From NCBI RefSeq assembly GCF_030463565.1, contig NC_134675.1:14095862-14159861 (forward strand): a stretch of 64,000 nt of DNA, read 5' to 3'. The stretch is from Pelecanus crispus (lineage: Eukaryota > Chordata > Aves > Pelecaniformes > Pelecanidae). Position 1 is the first letter of the stretch; the number at the start of each line of letters is the position of its first letter. Made by a program: the position numbers and the translations under genes. Shown piece by piece: positions 48,301 through 59,287 of this stretch. The notes below the pieces were generated by a model that worked only from the letters and a program-made list of their open reading frames with translations, did no database searches and was not told the origin of the DNA.

Positions 48301-48485
48301 CTGTAGTGCACATGAAAAATATGCTGGGGAAGACAGTCTGGGTTACTTCCCCCTCTGGCAAAGGCAAACCCATTCGTGGGATTGCTTTTGCTCAAGGACC
48401 TGGGTGCACTTGGTGGGTGATGCGAAAGGATGGGGAAGCCCAATGTGTACCTCAAGGGAATTTGATTTTGGGTGAAAATAGCTAA
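45303..48485 (+). pseudogene. pol: ERV copy 1 pro-pol, nearly intact
   Basis: The frame is continuous with gag across the TAG. Domains in order are: aspartic protease (LVDTGAQCTLMPS, about 45400-45440); RT with LTVDYRGLNEV, TIDIANAFFSIPL, LPQGWKHSP and the catalytic YIDD (46236-46247); connection and RNase H (ALFTDGSCRLVG, about 47150-47185); and integrase with the His-His-Cys-Cys zinc site and D,D,E residues in QIDYITLP, SDNGTHF and GKIERYNG (47830-48130). TAG at 47571-47573 (AAG in the other copies) cuts pol between RNase H and integrase. TGA at 48246-48248 is also in copy 3; about 78 further codons stay open to TAA 48483-48485. No dUTPase or env was seen. Confidence 0.92.
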
Positions 48486-48955
48486 TGAACTGAATTGTAT
48501 GATATTAATTGCTTTATAATACTGTATGTTATCTCTTAACTGTATGTTATCTCTTAACTGCATGTTAATATAATAATATAGTAGGTTAATATTAAGTATA
48601 TAATACTGTATATTATGATTGCTATATGCTACATCAATGGTATTGCAGTAAGAATTGCCCAGCTTAATGAAAATGAAGTTTGATGAAACCATGTTGGAAT
48701 GAGAACTGACTTCAGCATGCAACAGTCCAACACTGCACACCACCTCTCCTGCTCTGAAAGACTGTGATGACAGATGGAACCCAAAGTCATGGGCTAAATG
48801 AACTCAATGGACATTTTAGAGGGATGGGCCATAGACGAAAGGAATGATATCTGTGTGTATATCAAGATAGGGAAAGCGGTGGTGATTAATTAGAACACAT
48901 TGGAAAGGGGAGGGCCTGTGCATGATGTAGATGGTATAGAATAAGGGGTGGATAC
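48486..48955 (+). other. 3' leader of ERV copy 1, no env
   Basis: About 470 bp, AT-rich with a tandem TTATCTCTTAACTG stretch (48529-48560) and purine-rich candidates for the plus-strand primer at 48902-48914 and 48939-48952. No open frame of envelope type. Confidence 0.75.
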
Positions 48956-49522
48956 TGTCCTGGTTTCGGCTGGGATAGAGTTAATTTTCTTCCTAGCAGC
49001 AGGCATAGTGCTGTGTTTTGGATTTAGTAGGAGAAGAATGTTGATAACATGCTGATGTTTTTAGTTGTTGCTAAGTACTGCTTATGCTAGTCAAGGACTT
49101 TTTCAGCTTCCCATGCTCTGCCAGGCGCACAAGAAACTGGGAGGGGGCACAGCCAGAATAGTTGATCCAAACTGACCAAAGGGCTATTCCATACCATATG
49201 ACGTCATGCTCAGTATATAAACTGGGGGGGGTTGGCCGGGGAGCAGGGATCGCTGCTCGGGAACTGTCTGGGTATCGGTCGTCGGGTGGTGAGCAATTGC
49301 ATTGTGCATCACTTGCTTTGTATATTATTATTACTATTATTATTATATTGTTATTATTATTATTTTACTTTATTTTATTTCAATTATTAAACTGTTCTTA
49401 TCTCAACCCAGGAGTGTTTCTCACTCTTACTCCTCCGATTCTCTCCCCCATCCCATCAGGGTAGGGGGAGTGAGCGAGCGGCTGCGTGGTACTGAGTTGC
49501 TGGCTGGGACTAAACCACGACA
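48956..49522 (+). mobile_element. 3' LTR of ERV copy 1
   Basis: 567 bp, the same length as the 5' LTR, about six differences by eye, clustered partly around the AGCAGCGACTG/AGCAGGGATCG site. CRE and TATA box are intact. Followed by the target duplication GTGGA. Confidence 0.95.
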
Positions 49523-49527
49523 GTGGA

Positions 49528-49829
49528 GAAGGGAAGAAGCTTTTTGTTGTTGCTTTTCCCATCCCTGCACAGAGCTTGTAGACTTATGGTCTCCTTTTGA
49601 TAAGCTTTTAAAGTATTTTTTACATGGAGAAATTAATGAGTAAAATATCCAGTGATACACTGTTTCCAGCAGAAAATAAGTGAACTTTTTATGAATTGAA
49701 GGGGATGGGAAGCAAAGGGTTAAGACTTAATGGGCACCTTTGAGGAGGAGGATAAGGATGAGTTTCAGTATTAGCAGTCCCTGAGTGGCTTTATTCAGTA
49801 AGTTTAGCAGTGATTCAGGGGAAGGAATG
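49528..49829. other. Unique sequence, nothing recognised
   Basis: About 300 bp after the provirus with no recognised feature. Confidence 0.45.
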
Positions 49830-50640
49830 AACAATGAAATCACCCAAGTTTGTAGATGATACTGAGCATTCTCAAGTAGTCTGATATTAGGCCAGTGGCA
49901 AGGAACTTGCTTTCTCAGTTTTGTGAGATCCTTCCATGGGTAAAAGGAGTAGATGAGCTTCAGTATAAATTTATACATCTACGGAAAAATAATGTAAATC
50001 ATTTATCTAAATGTACATGGTATTGAACTTGTAACATGTAGTTACAGGTCAGGGAAGAGATCTTTGATGGTTCTTTGAAACCATCAGCACAGTGTGGAGC
50101 AGCAATCAAAACATTAGGTAGGCATCTTATGAAAGGTTATTGAGGAAAAGACAGGTGGTGCTACTTTGCTGCTATGTAAAACTGGTGGACCCACACTTTC
50201 AGTATTGTGCAGTTCTGGTTTCTGCATCTGGAGGGAGGACATAGTGGAGTTGAGAGAACAACAACTGTGATCAAGGCAATGGAGCAACTGCTTTGTGAGG
50301 AGAGACTAAAAAGGCTGGGACTTTCCAATTTGGAGAGGAAAAGAGTGATGGGAAATGGTCAAGGTTTACAAAATCAAATTGGTGAGTCAAGTGGATGCAG
50401 AACTAGTACTCACCAAATCCTACAATACTAGTTCTAGGGGACACTTTAATCACTTAAAACAGATCGACCAATTAAATGAAAATGCTATTTCACACAGCAG
50501 ATAGTGAGCTTCTGGGATTTATTGTCACAGGAGGCAGACAGTACCAGCAGGTTCAAAACGGATAGGGGAAATGTACAATGGATCCATAAAGAGCAGTAAA
50601 AGAAACAGGTAGGGATGTGCCTGGGATGGACTGCAGAAAG
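49830..50640 (+). mobile_element. Old, degraded CR1-like LINE fragment
   Basis: Decayed blocks appear in RT-to-C-terminus order: FVDDTEH (about 49847-49867), IFDGSL, CGAAIKTLG (50098-50125), FSIVQFW (about 50197-50217), then LLCEERLKRLGLSNLERKRV (50287-50348). This order fits the RT box and C-terminal part of a CR1-type ORF2. Many stops are present. Confidence 0.55.
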
Positions 50641-51358
50641 TGGCCAGGCTTGTGTGTGGTGCTAAAATTGCATGTCCTCTTGCCAGTTGCTACAGCAACT
50701 CACCTTAGCAGGAAAAGTCAATGAACTCTCCTAAGTCTCTTTGGGAGATAAACTATCTCAGGTGCTGTTACAAGAGTTTACAGACTTCCCTTGCAACATT
50801 TGCCTCTCTTCAAGACTTATGCTGTATGTCGGTAGAATGCTTTGACAATGGCACAGTCCCTGACAGAAAAAAATCTAGTTTGCCTTGGCATCTGGATCTT
50901 GCTTCTTGACTGCCATATCTTTTGTGCTAGCTGTAAAGTGGTTGGAGAGAGCTGCAGGACAGGAGCCAGTGGTTCTTTTGTGAAGAAAAGATGTTTTCTG
51001 GAAGTGATGACTGATTGTTGAAAGAGTGTACTAAAGATAATAGGCACCAGGATATCTATAACGAGGAGCAGAAGGCCAAGAGATCTCTAAAACAATGAAC
51101 ATATATCCTTGAGTGTCAAAACTTCCCTTTACACCTCTTTTACTAGTCAGCAAGATCCACTAATTAGTGTCCCCTAAGTGAACCAGCTAATTATAATATG
51201 AAAACCACACCTCTGTTGGAAGAGCTACCCACCTCCAAAGGGAGACCCCTACCCACTGAGCATGCATAGTGATTTTAAAGGGAGCTGGGTCTTTAAATCA
51301 AAGCGAAAGTAGAAATAATCAACTACTAACAAGTAGGTGTTAACAGTAGGCTTAGTGA
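50641..51358. other. Unique sequence, nothing recognised
   Basis: Mixed-composition DNA with no exon structure or repeat signature that I recognise. Confidence 0.45.
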
Positions 51359-51885
51359 CTTTTGGGCCCCTCAATACAAGAAAGACATTGAGGTGCTGGA
51401 GCATGTTCAGAGAAGGGCAACGAAGCTGGTGAAGGGTCTGGAGCACAGGCCTTATGAGGAGCGGCTGAGGGAACTGGGGTTGCTTAGTCTGGAGAAGAGG
51501 AGGCTGAGGGGAGACCTTATCGCTCTCTACAACTACCTGAAAGGAGGTTGTAGTGAGGTGGGGGTTGGTCTCTTCTCCCATGTAGTTAGCAATAAGACGA
51601 GAGGAAATGGGCTCAAGCTGCGCCAGGGGAGGTTTAGATTGGATATTAGGAAAACTTTCTTCACGGAAAGAGTAGTCAAGCATTGGAACAGGCTGCCCAG
51701 AGAGGTGGTGGAGTCACCATCCCTGGAAGTGTTCAAAAAATGGGTAGACATGGCACTTTGGGACATGGTTTAGTCTAGTCTACCCTTGACTGGTTTAGTG
51801 TGGACTTGGTAATGTTAGGTTAATGGTTGGACTGGATGATCTTAAAGGTCTTTTCCAACCTAAACGATTCTATGATTCTATGACT
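51359..51885 (+). mobile_element. 5'-truncated CR1, young
   Basis: The open frame 51393-51773 encodes the end of ORF2 ([51 protein letters not shown]) to its stop, and the 3'UTR ends in the ATTCTATGATTCTATGA tail. It is of the same subfamily as the CR1 at 9636-10255. Confidence 0.92.
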
Positions 51886-53270
51886 TTGTTTAATTGTATA
51901 AATATGTGAAGCAAGGATAACGAGGTGTGCTAGCTTTGTGGAATTACCACCTAGCACCCATCTCTGCGCAGAAATGGAATAAAGCAAATATCTCGACTCA
52001 GCGTGTGAATTGGTTCTTGCACACCAGGTAAAGAACCCCTCTTTGGGACAACAGAAGTAGTGTCACCTTCTGCTGGCTGCAACTTTAGGCTGTTGTAGCT
52101 GAAGGAAATCTTTGCTGAGTGTCTTGCACATGCATAGAAACATGGTGGTGATAGAAGTGTCACCATTATAGTGTAGAAGGTTGATGGACTAAGTAGAATG
52201 GCTTATATACAGAGAGCAGATAAGTGCAATGATGGGACTAGTTTGACAACTAAGAAGGTGACTTCATCATGATGCCAAAATAAGGGAAAGATGATGATGA
52301 TGTAGTAGGAACAAACATTTCGCAAAACTGTTACTCCCTATCTAATTTTCAAAGGTAAGTCTAGAAACTAAACTTCTTAACTCTAAATACTGTACATAAT
52401 TGAGACAGATGTTGATTTTGTCACATACACTGTTTCCTATCTTAGGAAAAAATGGAAAGGGCACTTAATGTGCCCTTGGGAACAATTAGCATTTTGTCCA
52501 CCCCACTGGGAATAATGTCTTTGTTTGTGCTTTTTCTCCTTCGCAGCCACCAAACACTTTTATAGTCAAAACTGACCAGTCAACATAGTTGCATCAATGA
52601 GAGAGTAGTGAGAGAGTAAAGAAAAGTGGAAAAAATGGGAGTAAAGTGTGCGTGTTTACATTAAAAGGCTGATGCTCCTATTTCCATAGATAGAAGGTTG
52701 GTGTGCTCAAAAACTTCTCCGTTCTCCCATCCTCCAGTTATATCACTTGATTTATTAAAAGACTACGACTTCCTGCCAGCCTCTAGACAAAATAATGATG
52801 TATGGCAATGCTTTTCAGGCCCTCAAACTGAGGAGGGGTTTGACCCTTAGAAAGGAGGCTCTCTTTGGTAAGAGCTGAGAATTTCAGAGCAGCTAGGTAG
52901 GCACATGTTCTCTGTATGCTGCAAAAGCATTTCAGAGTAATTGTCACTGTGTGAGCAATCCCCAAAAGGTATAATTTTCTACACATTGGGACTAGCACTA
53001 TTCCACAATAAAACTTGTCTCTCTCCTTGTGATAGCTAACATAAGGATATTGAAAAATTTACAAGGGAACTGATCCAAAAAATTGTCTGGGTGGCTGTCT
53101 ACTTTTTGGGGAGGAAGTGGGTTTCTTTTGTTGATCTGGTCACACTGTCCTTGCAGAAATTAACCGAGACTAATAGCAGCATCGATGTCAGATAGATACA
53201 TGTAAAATGCTGAAAAGATGAGAAAGAAAAAAAAAAAAAAGCTGAGAGCAACCTGCTACCTCTGAACACC
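51886..53270. other. Unique sequence upstream of CARNMT1, nothing recognised
   Basis: Intergenic-looking DNA with a short GATGAT run near 52290. No exon of a divergent gene could be identified on either strand. Confidence 0.5.
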
Positions 53271-53591
53271 CCAGTCCCTGAGCTGTGCAGCGTCAGGATC
53301 AGCGCCAGCACCCGTCCCTTCACCTCCAGGCAGTTTACTTCTGTGCCTACACCAAACATCCCCTCTACTACCTGTCTTCTCGTGATATTCCTTGCCCGGG
53401 GGAGGCTAACGCGTGGGGGGCGGTGGTGAGCATGCGCATCGGGCTGACTCCCTCCGCCCCGTGGCGGAAGTGAGCTAGCGTGCATACGACTATTAGCCGT
53501 GGTTGCGGTTAGGATGTCGGTCGCATGCGCTGCGTCCTGCAAAGCGCTGCTGTCGCGGCCCAGGAGTGAGAGGAACTCGCTGACGAAGGCG
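53271..53591 (+). promoter_or_regulatory. CARNMT1 CpG-rich promoter and 5'UTR region
   Basis: GC and CpG content rise sharply from about 53270 to 53860 in an otherwise AT-rich area (GCGCATCGGG, GTCGCGGCCC, GCGCTGCTGTCGCGG). There is no clear TATA box, as is usual for a housekeeping CpG-island promoter. The transcription start is not determinable by eye. Confidence 0.6.
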
Positions 53592-53851
53592 ATGCGCAGG
53601 GGGCCGCGACGAGGCGAGGAGGAGGGGGAGGGGGAGCAGCCGTCGTCGTTGTCGTCGTTGTCGTCGTTGTCGTCGGGAGAGTGTAGGGGCGGCGAGCGAG
53701 AGGCGGAGGCGATGGCGCTTCCGAGCGACGAATGGCGACGGCAGCTGCAGGAGTCGAAGGTGTTGGCGGCGGCCACAGTAGCCAGGGCAGAGGAGGAGCG
53801 GTTGGAGCGGGAGCATTTCCGGAGGATCATCAACGCGTTTCGATACTATGG
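53592..53851 (+). CDS. CARNMT1: CARNMT1 exon 1 (carnosine N-methyltransferase 1)
   Basis: From ATG 53592 the exon encodes MRRGPRRGEEEGEGEQPSS, a Ser/Leu repeat made by TCG/TTG codons, an acidic and Ala-rich stretch, and then AEEERLEREHFRRIINAFRYYG, the conserved CARNMT1 (C9orf41) start of the folded part. The last codon is split two bases in; the donor is GTAACC. CARNMT1 methylates carnosine to anserine using S-adenosylmethionine. ATG 53592 was chosen because it gives an N-terminus about the length of the human protein; in-frame ATGs at 53514 and 53712 are alternatives. The variable N-terminus differs from mammals, as expected. Confidence 0.9.
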
Positions 53852-54920
53852 GTAACCGAAATGTGCTGTCTCATATATACGGCTACGTGGCCTAGTTCTG
53901 TGATGCGGTGTTGCCCTTATAAGTCCTGAAAAACAATAGTAGCTCCTACTGGCAAAGAAATGCACATGGTGTTTTGTGTAGTCGATTGTCGGGGAAATTT
54001 TTGAAAGACTTGTAAATTTGCAGAAGAAATAAGGTTGTCTGAAAGCACTGATGGATGCTATTTTGTTATAACTAGCTATCTAGGCATTTGTTGAGTCAGA
54101 AAAGTGCTGGGTAGCCCTTTTAGGAATGAGATAAATGAAAGGGGAAAAAAAAACCTGACCCCTGACTTGCTACCTGAATCTATAGAATGAAGGAGAAAAC
54201 ATAAGTAATTCAAATGGTGGAGGAAAAAAACAGATTTGGCTGAACAAAATCCAGTCCTTGACAGTATTTTGGGGAAAGGGAGGAGTTATTTTTTGCCTGG
54301 ATCAGTTATACAATCAATTTCATAGTACTCATAGTTGAGACTGTTAAAAGAAGGCAATTTAATGCCTTAGTAGGGACACCAAAACTCCAGCATGGTCTGG
54401 CCTTGACTGTTACGATTCCTTCAGAAGCAATCCTGCTTTCAGCTGCCCTATTTCCACTCCACATTCCAATTTTTCTGTAGCCAAAGGTTGCCATGATATT
54501 CAGCTGGTTTATCCCATTTAAATTGTATTTGTGAAATAATATGGCTATTTTTATGGGTTTGTGGGTTGATTATTTACTAAGTTACATCATTTTGTAGATC
54601 CATGTATTAGAGGTTGTGATCACCTATGCTGGAAATGAGAGGCTGGGGATGGAGCTGCAAAATAGTGGTCCTCTTGAACTGTAACGTGTCGTTAAAAGAG
54701 CGGTAACATGGAACTAGAGCTTAAAACAATCATTTTGCCTACAGAATTCTTGAGAACTTGTTCTCTAGTAAGGAATTGCAAAGTCTGACCACTTTCTGAG
54801 TTGAAAGAATTGGATAGTTGTAATTGGAGTAGCTTTGAGTGAATTCTTTATATTTATAATATGTATTGCTGCTAAATATCTGAAGGTTTTTTTTGTTTGT
54901 TTTTTTTTTTATTCCCCTAG
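53852..54920 (+). other. CARNMT1 intron 1
   Basis: Phase-2 intron from GTAACC to a T-rich tract and ATTCCCCTAG. No repeat recognised. Confidence 0.75.
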
Positions 54921-55113
54921 AACTAATATGCATGAACGGGTGAACAGAACAGAGAGACAGTTTAGATCTCTCCCAGATAACCAACAGAGTCTTCTTCCTC
55001 AATTCCTTCCTCACCTTGATAAGATTCGGAAGTGTGTTGATCATAATCAAGAGATACTACAGACCATTGTCAATGACTGTATTCATATGTTTGAAAACAA
55101 AGAATATGGAGAT
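54921..55113 (+). CDS. CARNMT1: CARNMT1 exon 2
   Basis: A 193-bp exon: one base completes the split Gly codon, then 64 codons from [20 protein letters not shown] to [16 protein letters not shown]. This helical N-terminal region precedes the SAM-binding domain and is highly conserved in the family. Acceptor CCCCTAG, donor GTATGT. Frame intact and in register with exon 1. Confidence 0.94.
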
Positions 55114-55860
55114 GTATGTTAAAATGAACTTTTTCATACTTCAGAACTAAATTCTGTACTCTTTGGGATTTTCTAGCTCTGCCCTGGTTACATTTTAAAG
55201 TTAATTTTTCAGTTGGCTATGTAGACCATAAATGGTATTGTATATCTTATTGTAAGTTATTGTATGTTATGGCATCCTAAATTAGTTAAATTTTAGGTAG
55301 TCCAAGTATTCTGAATGTTAGCATTTGTAAAATTTAGTGCAATTTTTGCACTACTTATCTGCCTTTGTAGCGTCTAGCAAAAAAAAAAAAAAATTGCACT
55401 CAGACTTAAAAGACTGTTAGTGATGGAAACCGAAGTCTTTTTTGGTATCTGCAGGCTAGGTACAGTTCTGGGCAGCTCTAGTGTGAGTTTTCCATGTTGC
55501 ATCAGTAACATAGAGGGATCTCTGTCTTATGGTGAGCAGTTCAGTCTCATCACTAGCGAAGTCCTGATCCTTTCCTGAATAACTACTAGTTGTGCTCAGT
55601 TATGCCATACTGTATGTTGGTTTTGTGATATGGACCCTGGTCTCTTGGGGGCTGAACTGAGACCACCAAACTCAATCCATTTAACAGGGCTGGATTTGAG
55701 CCCTGGCCCCAGAAGTGAGAGGTAAGTACTTTGTCAATTAAAACTCCCAACAGCTCTAATACCATGACTTTTTGTCTGTTTCTATTTTACTTTCTGTTTT
55801 TCAAGATTAAAGATACTTGGTGCGTTTTTCATTAATTATTTTTTTTCCTGCTTTAATTAG
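55114..55860 (+). other. CARNMT1 intron 2
   Basis: Phase-0 intron ending in a T-rich tract and TTTAATTAG. Contains an A-run at 55380-55393. No repeat recognised. Confidence 0.75.
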
Positions 55861-56024
55861 GGAAGAGGGAAGATTACACCAGCTTCGACATTTGACATGG
55901 ATAAATTAAAATCAACTTTGAAACAATTTGTGAGAGACTGGAGTGAAGAGGGGAAGCCTGAGAGAGATTCCTGCTACCAGCCAATCATTAGTGAAATTGT
56001 AAAGAACTTTCCAAAAGAAAGATG
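55861..56024 (+). CDS. CARNMT1: CARNMT1 exon 3
   Basis: A 164-bp exon encoding [34 protein letters not shown] and [17 protein letters not shown], ending two bases into the next codon (a Trp, TG/G). Acceptor TTAATTAG, donor GTAAAT. The next exons, with the SAM-binding VPGAGLGR-type motif, are not in the remaining 8 kb of the window. The gene therefore either continues past 64000 beyond the ERV or is truncated. Confidence 0.94.
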
Positions 56025-56656
56025 GTAAATGTATTTTAAGACTTACTTTTATGTGGGCATACACTGTTGTACAAAAAAACCAAAAGTTTTTATGGAGTAA
56101 GAAAAGGCTTGGTTTTAAAAATACAGAAATTACTGTGAATGCTGTGGAATTGATTGTTTAATTGAGAAAGTTTGATTTTTAGTAGAAGGTATTGGAAAAG
56201 AGCAGACTCATAAACTTGACATGGAATTAAGCCAAGAATAAAAACTTTTTTCATTTTTCTGTGGCTTGATATAACAGGGTCCATGATAACTTTTCATGTA
56301 ATAGTCTTCAGGACATTGTGGAGTTAACCCAGGGGTGGTCAGTGAGTTAAAGTTTACAGGTTAGCAGATACTCAGAGTGTGGGTTCTGCAGATTAAGGGA
56401 AAGGCCCTTAAGACAGCAGCAAGTATGAGTATTGCCCTTCTTGGTGGAAGGAGAAAGGAAGGAAGAAGACTCATAAACCTCAGTGTAGTTTTATTGCGCT
56501 TTAAATTTATAATACAAATGCTTAATTTTAGCCTTGATTTCAGAAAGATAATACAATGCAAGTCTTGTAAAAACTTCATTGCATGTGTGCATGTACCTTT
56601 GTAACTGCATTGGCTTATTAAGAAACACTACCAAAATAGTCATTGTTGTGGGGTTT
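56025..56656 (+). other. CARNMT1 intron 3, first part
   Basis: AT-rich intron sequence up to the solo LTR. Nothing else recognised. Confidence 0.6.
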
Positions 56657-57256
56657 TGTGCTGGTTTTAGCTGGGACAGAGTTAATTTTCTTCATAGTAG
56701 CTTGTATGGGGCTATGTTTTGGATTTGTGCTGAAAATAGTGATGATAATACAGGGATGTTTTTATTACTGCTGAGTAGTGCTTGCACAGAGTTAAGGCTT
56801 TTTCTGCCTCTCACACTGCCCCACCAGCAAGTAGGCTAGGGGTGCACAAGAAGTTGGGAGGGGACACAGCTGGGACAGCTGACCCCAACTGACCAAAGGG
56901 ATATTCCATACCATATGATGTCATGCTCAGCAATATAAAGCTGGGGGAAGAAGAAGGAAGGGGGGACATTCAGAGTGATGGCGTTTTTTGTCTTCCCAAG
57001 TAACTGTTACATGTGATGGATCCCTGCTTTCCTGGAGATGGTTGAACACCTGCCTGCTGATGGGAAGTAGTGAATGAATTCCTTATTTTGCTTTGCTTGT
57101 GCACGTGGCTTTTGCTTTACCTATTAAACTGTCTTTATCTCAACCCATGAGTTGTCTCACTTTTCTGATTCTCTCCCCCATCCCACTGGAGGGGAGTGAG
57201 TGAGCGAGCAGGCGGCTGTGTGGTGCTTAGTTGCCAGCTGGGGTTAAACCACGACA
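56657..57256 (+). mobile_element. Solo LTR of the second ERVL-like subfamily
   Basis: 600 bp, starts TGTGCTGGTTTTAGCTGGGA and ends AACCACGACA, with an exact target duplication GGTTT at 56652-56656 and 57257-57261. It lies in CARNMT1 intron 3 in sense orientation. The CRE position reads TGATGTCA. Confidence 0.93.
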
Positions 57257-57261
57257 GGTTT

Positions 57262-58258
57262 TTAAGGTAACTTTAAGTTGAAGTATACTGGTAGAATCTA
57301 GGAAGAAACTATTGCTGTAAGAATTCTATAGTTAATGTTTTTGCCATTTAGTCAGCCCAGTTATCATAAAGTACATTCCAGTTTAAATTTGATGCTCGTA
57401 AAATGGGAAAATTATCCAATACTGTGTGTGTTTTGATATCACTTGTGAGCTTTGTATTCATAAGCTTAACAGGTCAAAGCTTAGATTTGATATATCTGGG
57501 AGCTAGATTTGATATAGCTGGGAGCTATTGTGGGTTTCCTTTGTTCTCAGTGATTACTAATAATTCACTTGCACCAATTTAAAAATACCTTCCACTAGCC
57601 ATTTCTTAATTTTCATGAGTGGGGATAGCTAGTGGTGGCAGAACATGGCATGGATTTTTATATGGTTGAATGGACGTGTCAGATTCCTTGGTTTCTTTTG
57701 CTTTGGGCTAGCTTATCTCAAGGTGGATGCATCACTTAGGATGTTTTATTTGAAGATGATTATTCTGCAGTACACTGAAAAATAAAACTTGAATAACCTT
57801 CCTTTGTTTGATGCAACGCGTTCAAGAACCTTCACTTGTAGAAGAAAACTACAGTACGCTTAGTTTTTACACATTTAGGTAAAAGAATTTTTTAAAGAAA
57901 TCTCCCTAGCGAGATGACGACCATGGAAAAGCACTAGAAATAGAGCTTCTTTGCTTTCTATGTCTGAGAGTTTACATATAAATACTTGGTAACTGCCTTT
58001 TGGAAGATGTGATATTCAGCTGGATTTTAACCAAATTGAATCTTCATCTCTAAAACTGGTTTTGAATTTTGACTTTATGGAAATCTTCCTTTATTTCTTA
58101 GTTTTTATTATTTTAGTTTATATATAAAAACTTTTCATGTTTATATATAAATATAATATATTAAAAAGTTATATTATAAATATAATGTTTATATTATATA
58201 ATATATATTTATATATTATTTTATTCATAAAATATTTTATATAAAACTAAAATAATAC
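57262..58258 (+). other. CARNMT1 intron 3, AT-rich part
   Basis: Non-coding, ending in an extreme A/T stretch (58085-58258) with many TATA/ATATAT words directly at the insertion site of ERV copy 3. Confidence 0.6.
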
Positions 58259-58810
58259 TGTCATGGTTTAGCCCCAGCCAACAACTAAGCACCACACAGC
58301 CACTCGCTCACTCCCCCTATCCCGATGGGATGGGGGAGAGAATCGGAAGAGTAAGAGTGAGAAACACTCCTGGGTTGCGATAAGAACAGTTTAATAATTG
58401 GAATGAAGTAAAATAGTAATGATGATAAGAACAATATAATAATATACAAAGCAAGTGATGCACAATGCAATTGCTCACCACCCACCGACCAATGCCCAGA
58501 CAGTTCCCGAGCAGCAATCGCTGCTCCCCGGCCAACCCCCTCCAGTTTATATACTGAGCATGACATCATATGGTATGGAATAGCCCTTTGGTCAGTTTGG
58601 ATCAACTATTCTGGCTGTGCCCCCTCCCAGTTTCTTGTGTACCTGGCAGAGCATGGGAAGCTGAAAAGTCCTTGACTAGCATAAGCAGTACTTAGCAACA
58701 ACAAAAAACATCAGCATGTTATCAACATTCTTCTCCTACTAAATCCAAAACGTAGCACTATGCCAGCTACTAGGAAGAAAATTAACTCTATCCCAGCCAA
58801 ACCCAGGACA
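58259..58810 (-). mobile_element. 3' LTR of ERV copy 3
   Basis: On the plus strand it reads TGTCATGGTTTAGCC to CCAAACCCAGGACA. TATA box present in reverse near 58547; the CRE reads TGACATCA in reverse. Somewhat more diverged than the copy 1 LTRs. Confidence 0.92.
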
Positions 58811-59287
58811 GTATCCACCCCTTATTCTATGCCATATACGTCATGCACAGGCCCTCCCCTTTCCAATGCGTTCTGCTTAGTCACCACCACTTTCCCTATC
58901 TTGATATAGACACAGAGATATCATTCCCTCAGTTTGTGGGCCATCCCTCTAAAATGTCCCTTGAGATCATTTAATCCATGACTTTGGGTTCCATCTGTCA
59001 TCAGTCTTTCAGGGCAGGAGAGGTGGTGTGTGGTGTTGGATTGTTGAATGGTGAAGCAAGTTCTCATTCCAACACGGTTTCATCCAAGTTCATTTTCATT
59101 AAGCTGGGCAATTCTTACTGTAATATTATTGATGTGGCATATAGCAACCATAACACAGTTTTATATACTATAGACATTAATGTACTATATTATTATATTA
59201 ACATTATACTATATTATTATATTAACATACAGTTAAGAGATAACATACAGTATTAGACAGGAATTAACATCATACCATTCAGTTCAT

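Larger units (their letters stand above)
42654..49522 (+). mobile_element. Full-length ERVL-like provirus, copy 1
   Basis: The 6.87-kb provirus has two 567-bp LTRs (42654-43220 and 48956-49522) and a perfect 5-bp target duplication GTGGA (42649-42653, 49523-49527). The order is LTR, primer-binding site, gag, pro-pol, short 3' leader, LTR, with no env. By eye the two LTRs differ at about six positions, roughly 1%, so integration is recent on an avian time scale. Three breaks are visible in coding sequence: a 4-bp deletion in gag, one private nonsense codon in pol and one TGA near the integrase end that copy 3 shares. Class III (ERVL-like) is my call from the pol and capsid type. Confidence 0.95.

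Noticed and set aside
48486-48955. A possible env gene between pol and the 3' LTR of copy 1
   Set aside because: The space is only about 470 bp and has no open frame; copy 3 has the same short AT-rich segment.
53099-53833. A 244-codon minus-strand open frame opposite CARNMT1 exon 1
   Set aside because: It is the antisense of a GC-rich CpG island and coding exon; low-complexity Arg/Ser/Asp content and no recognisable domain.
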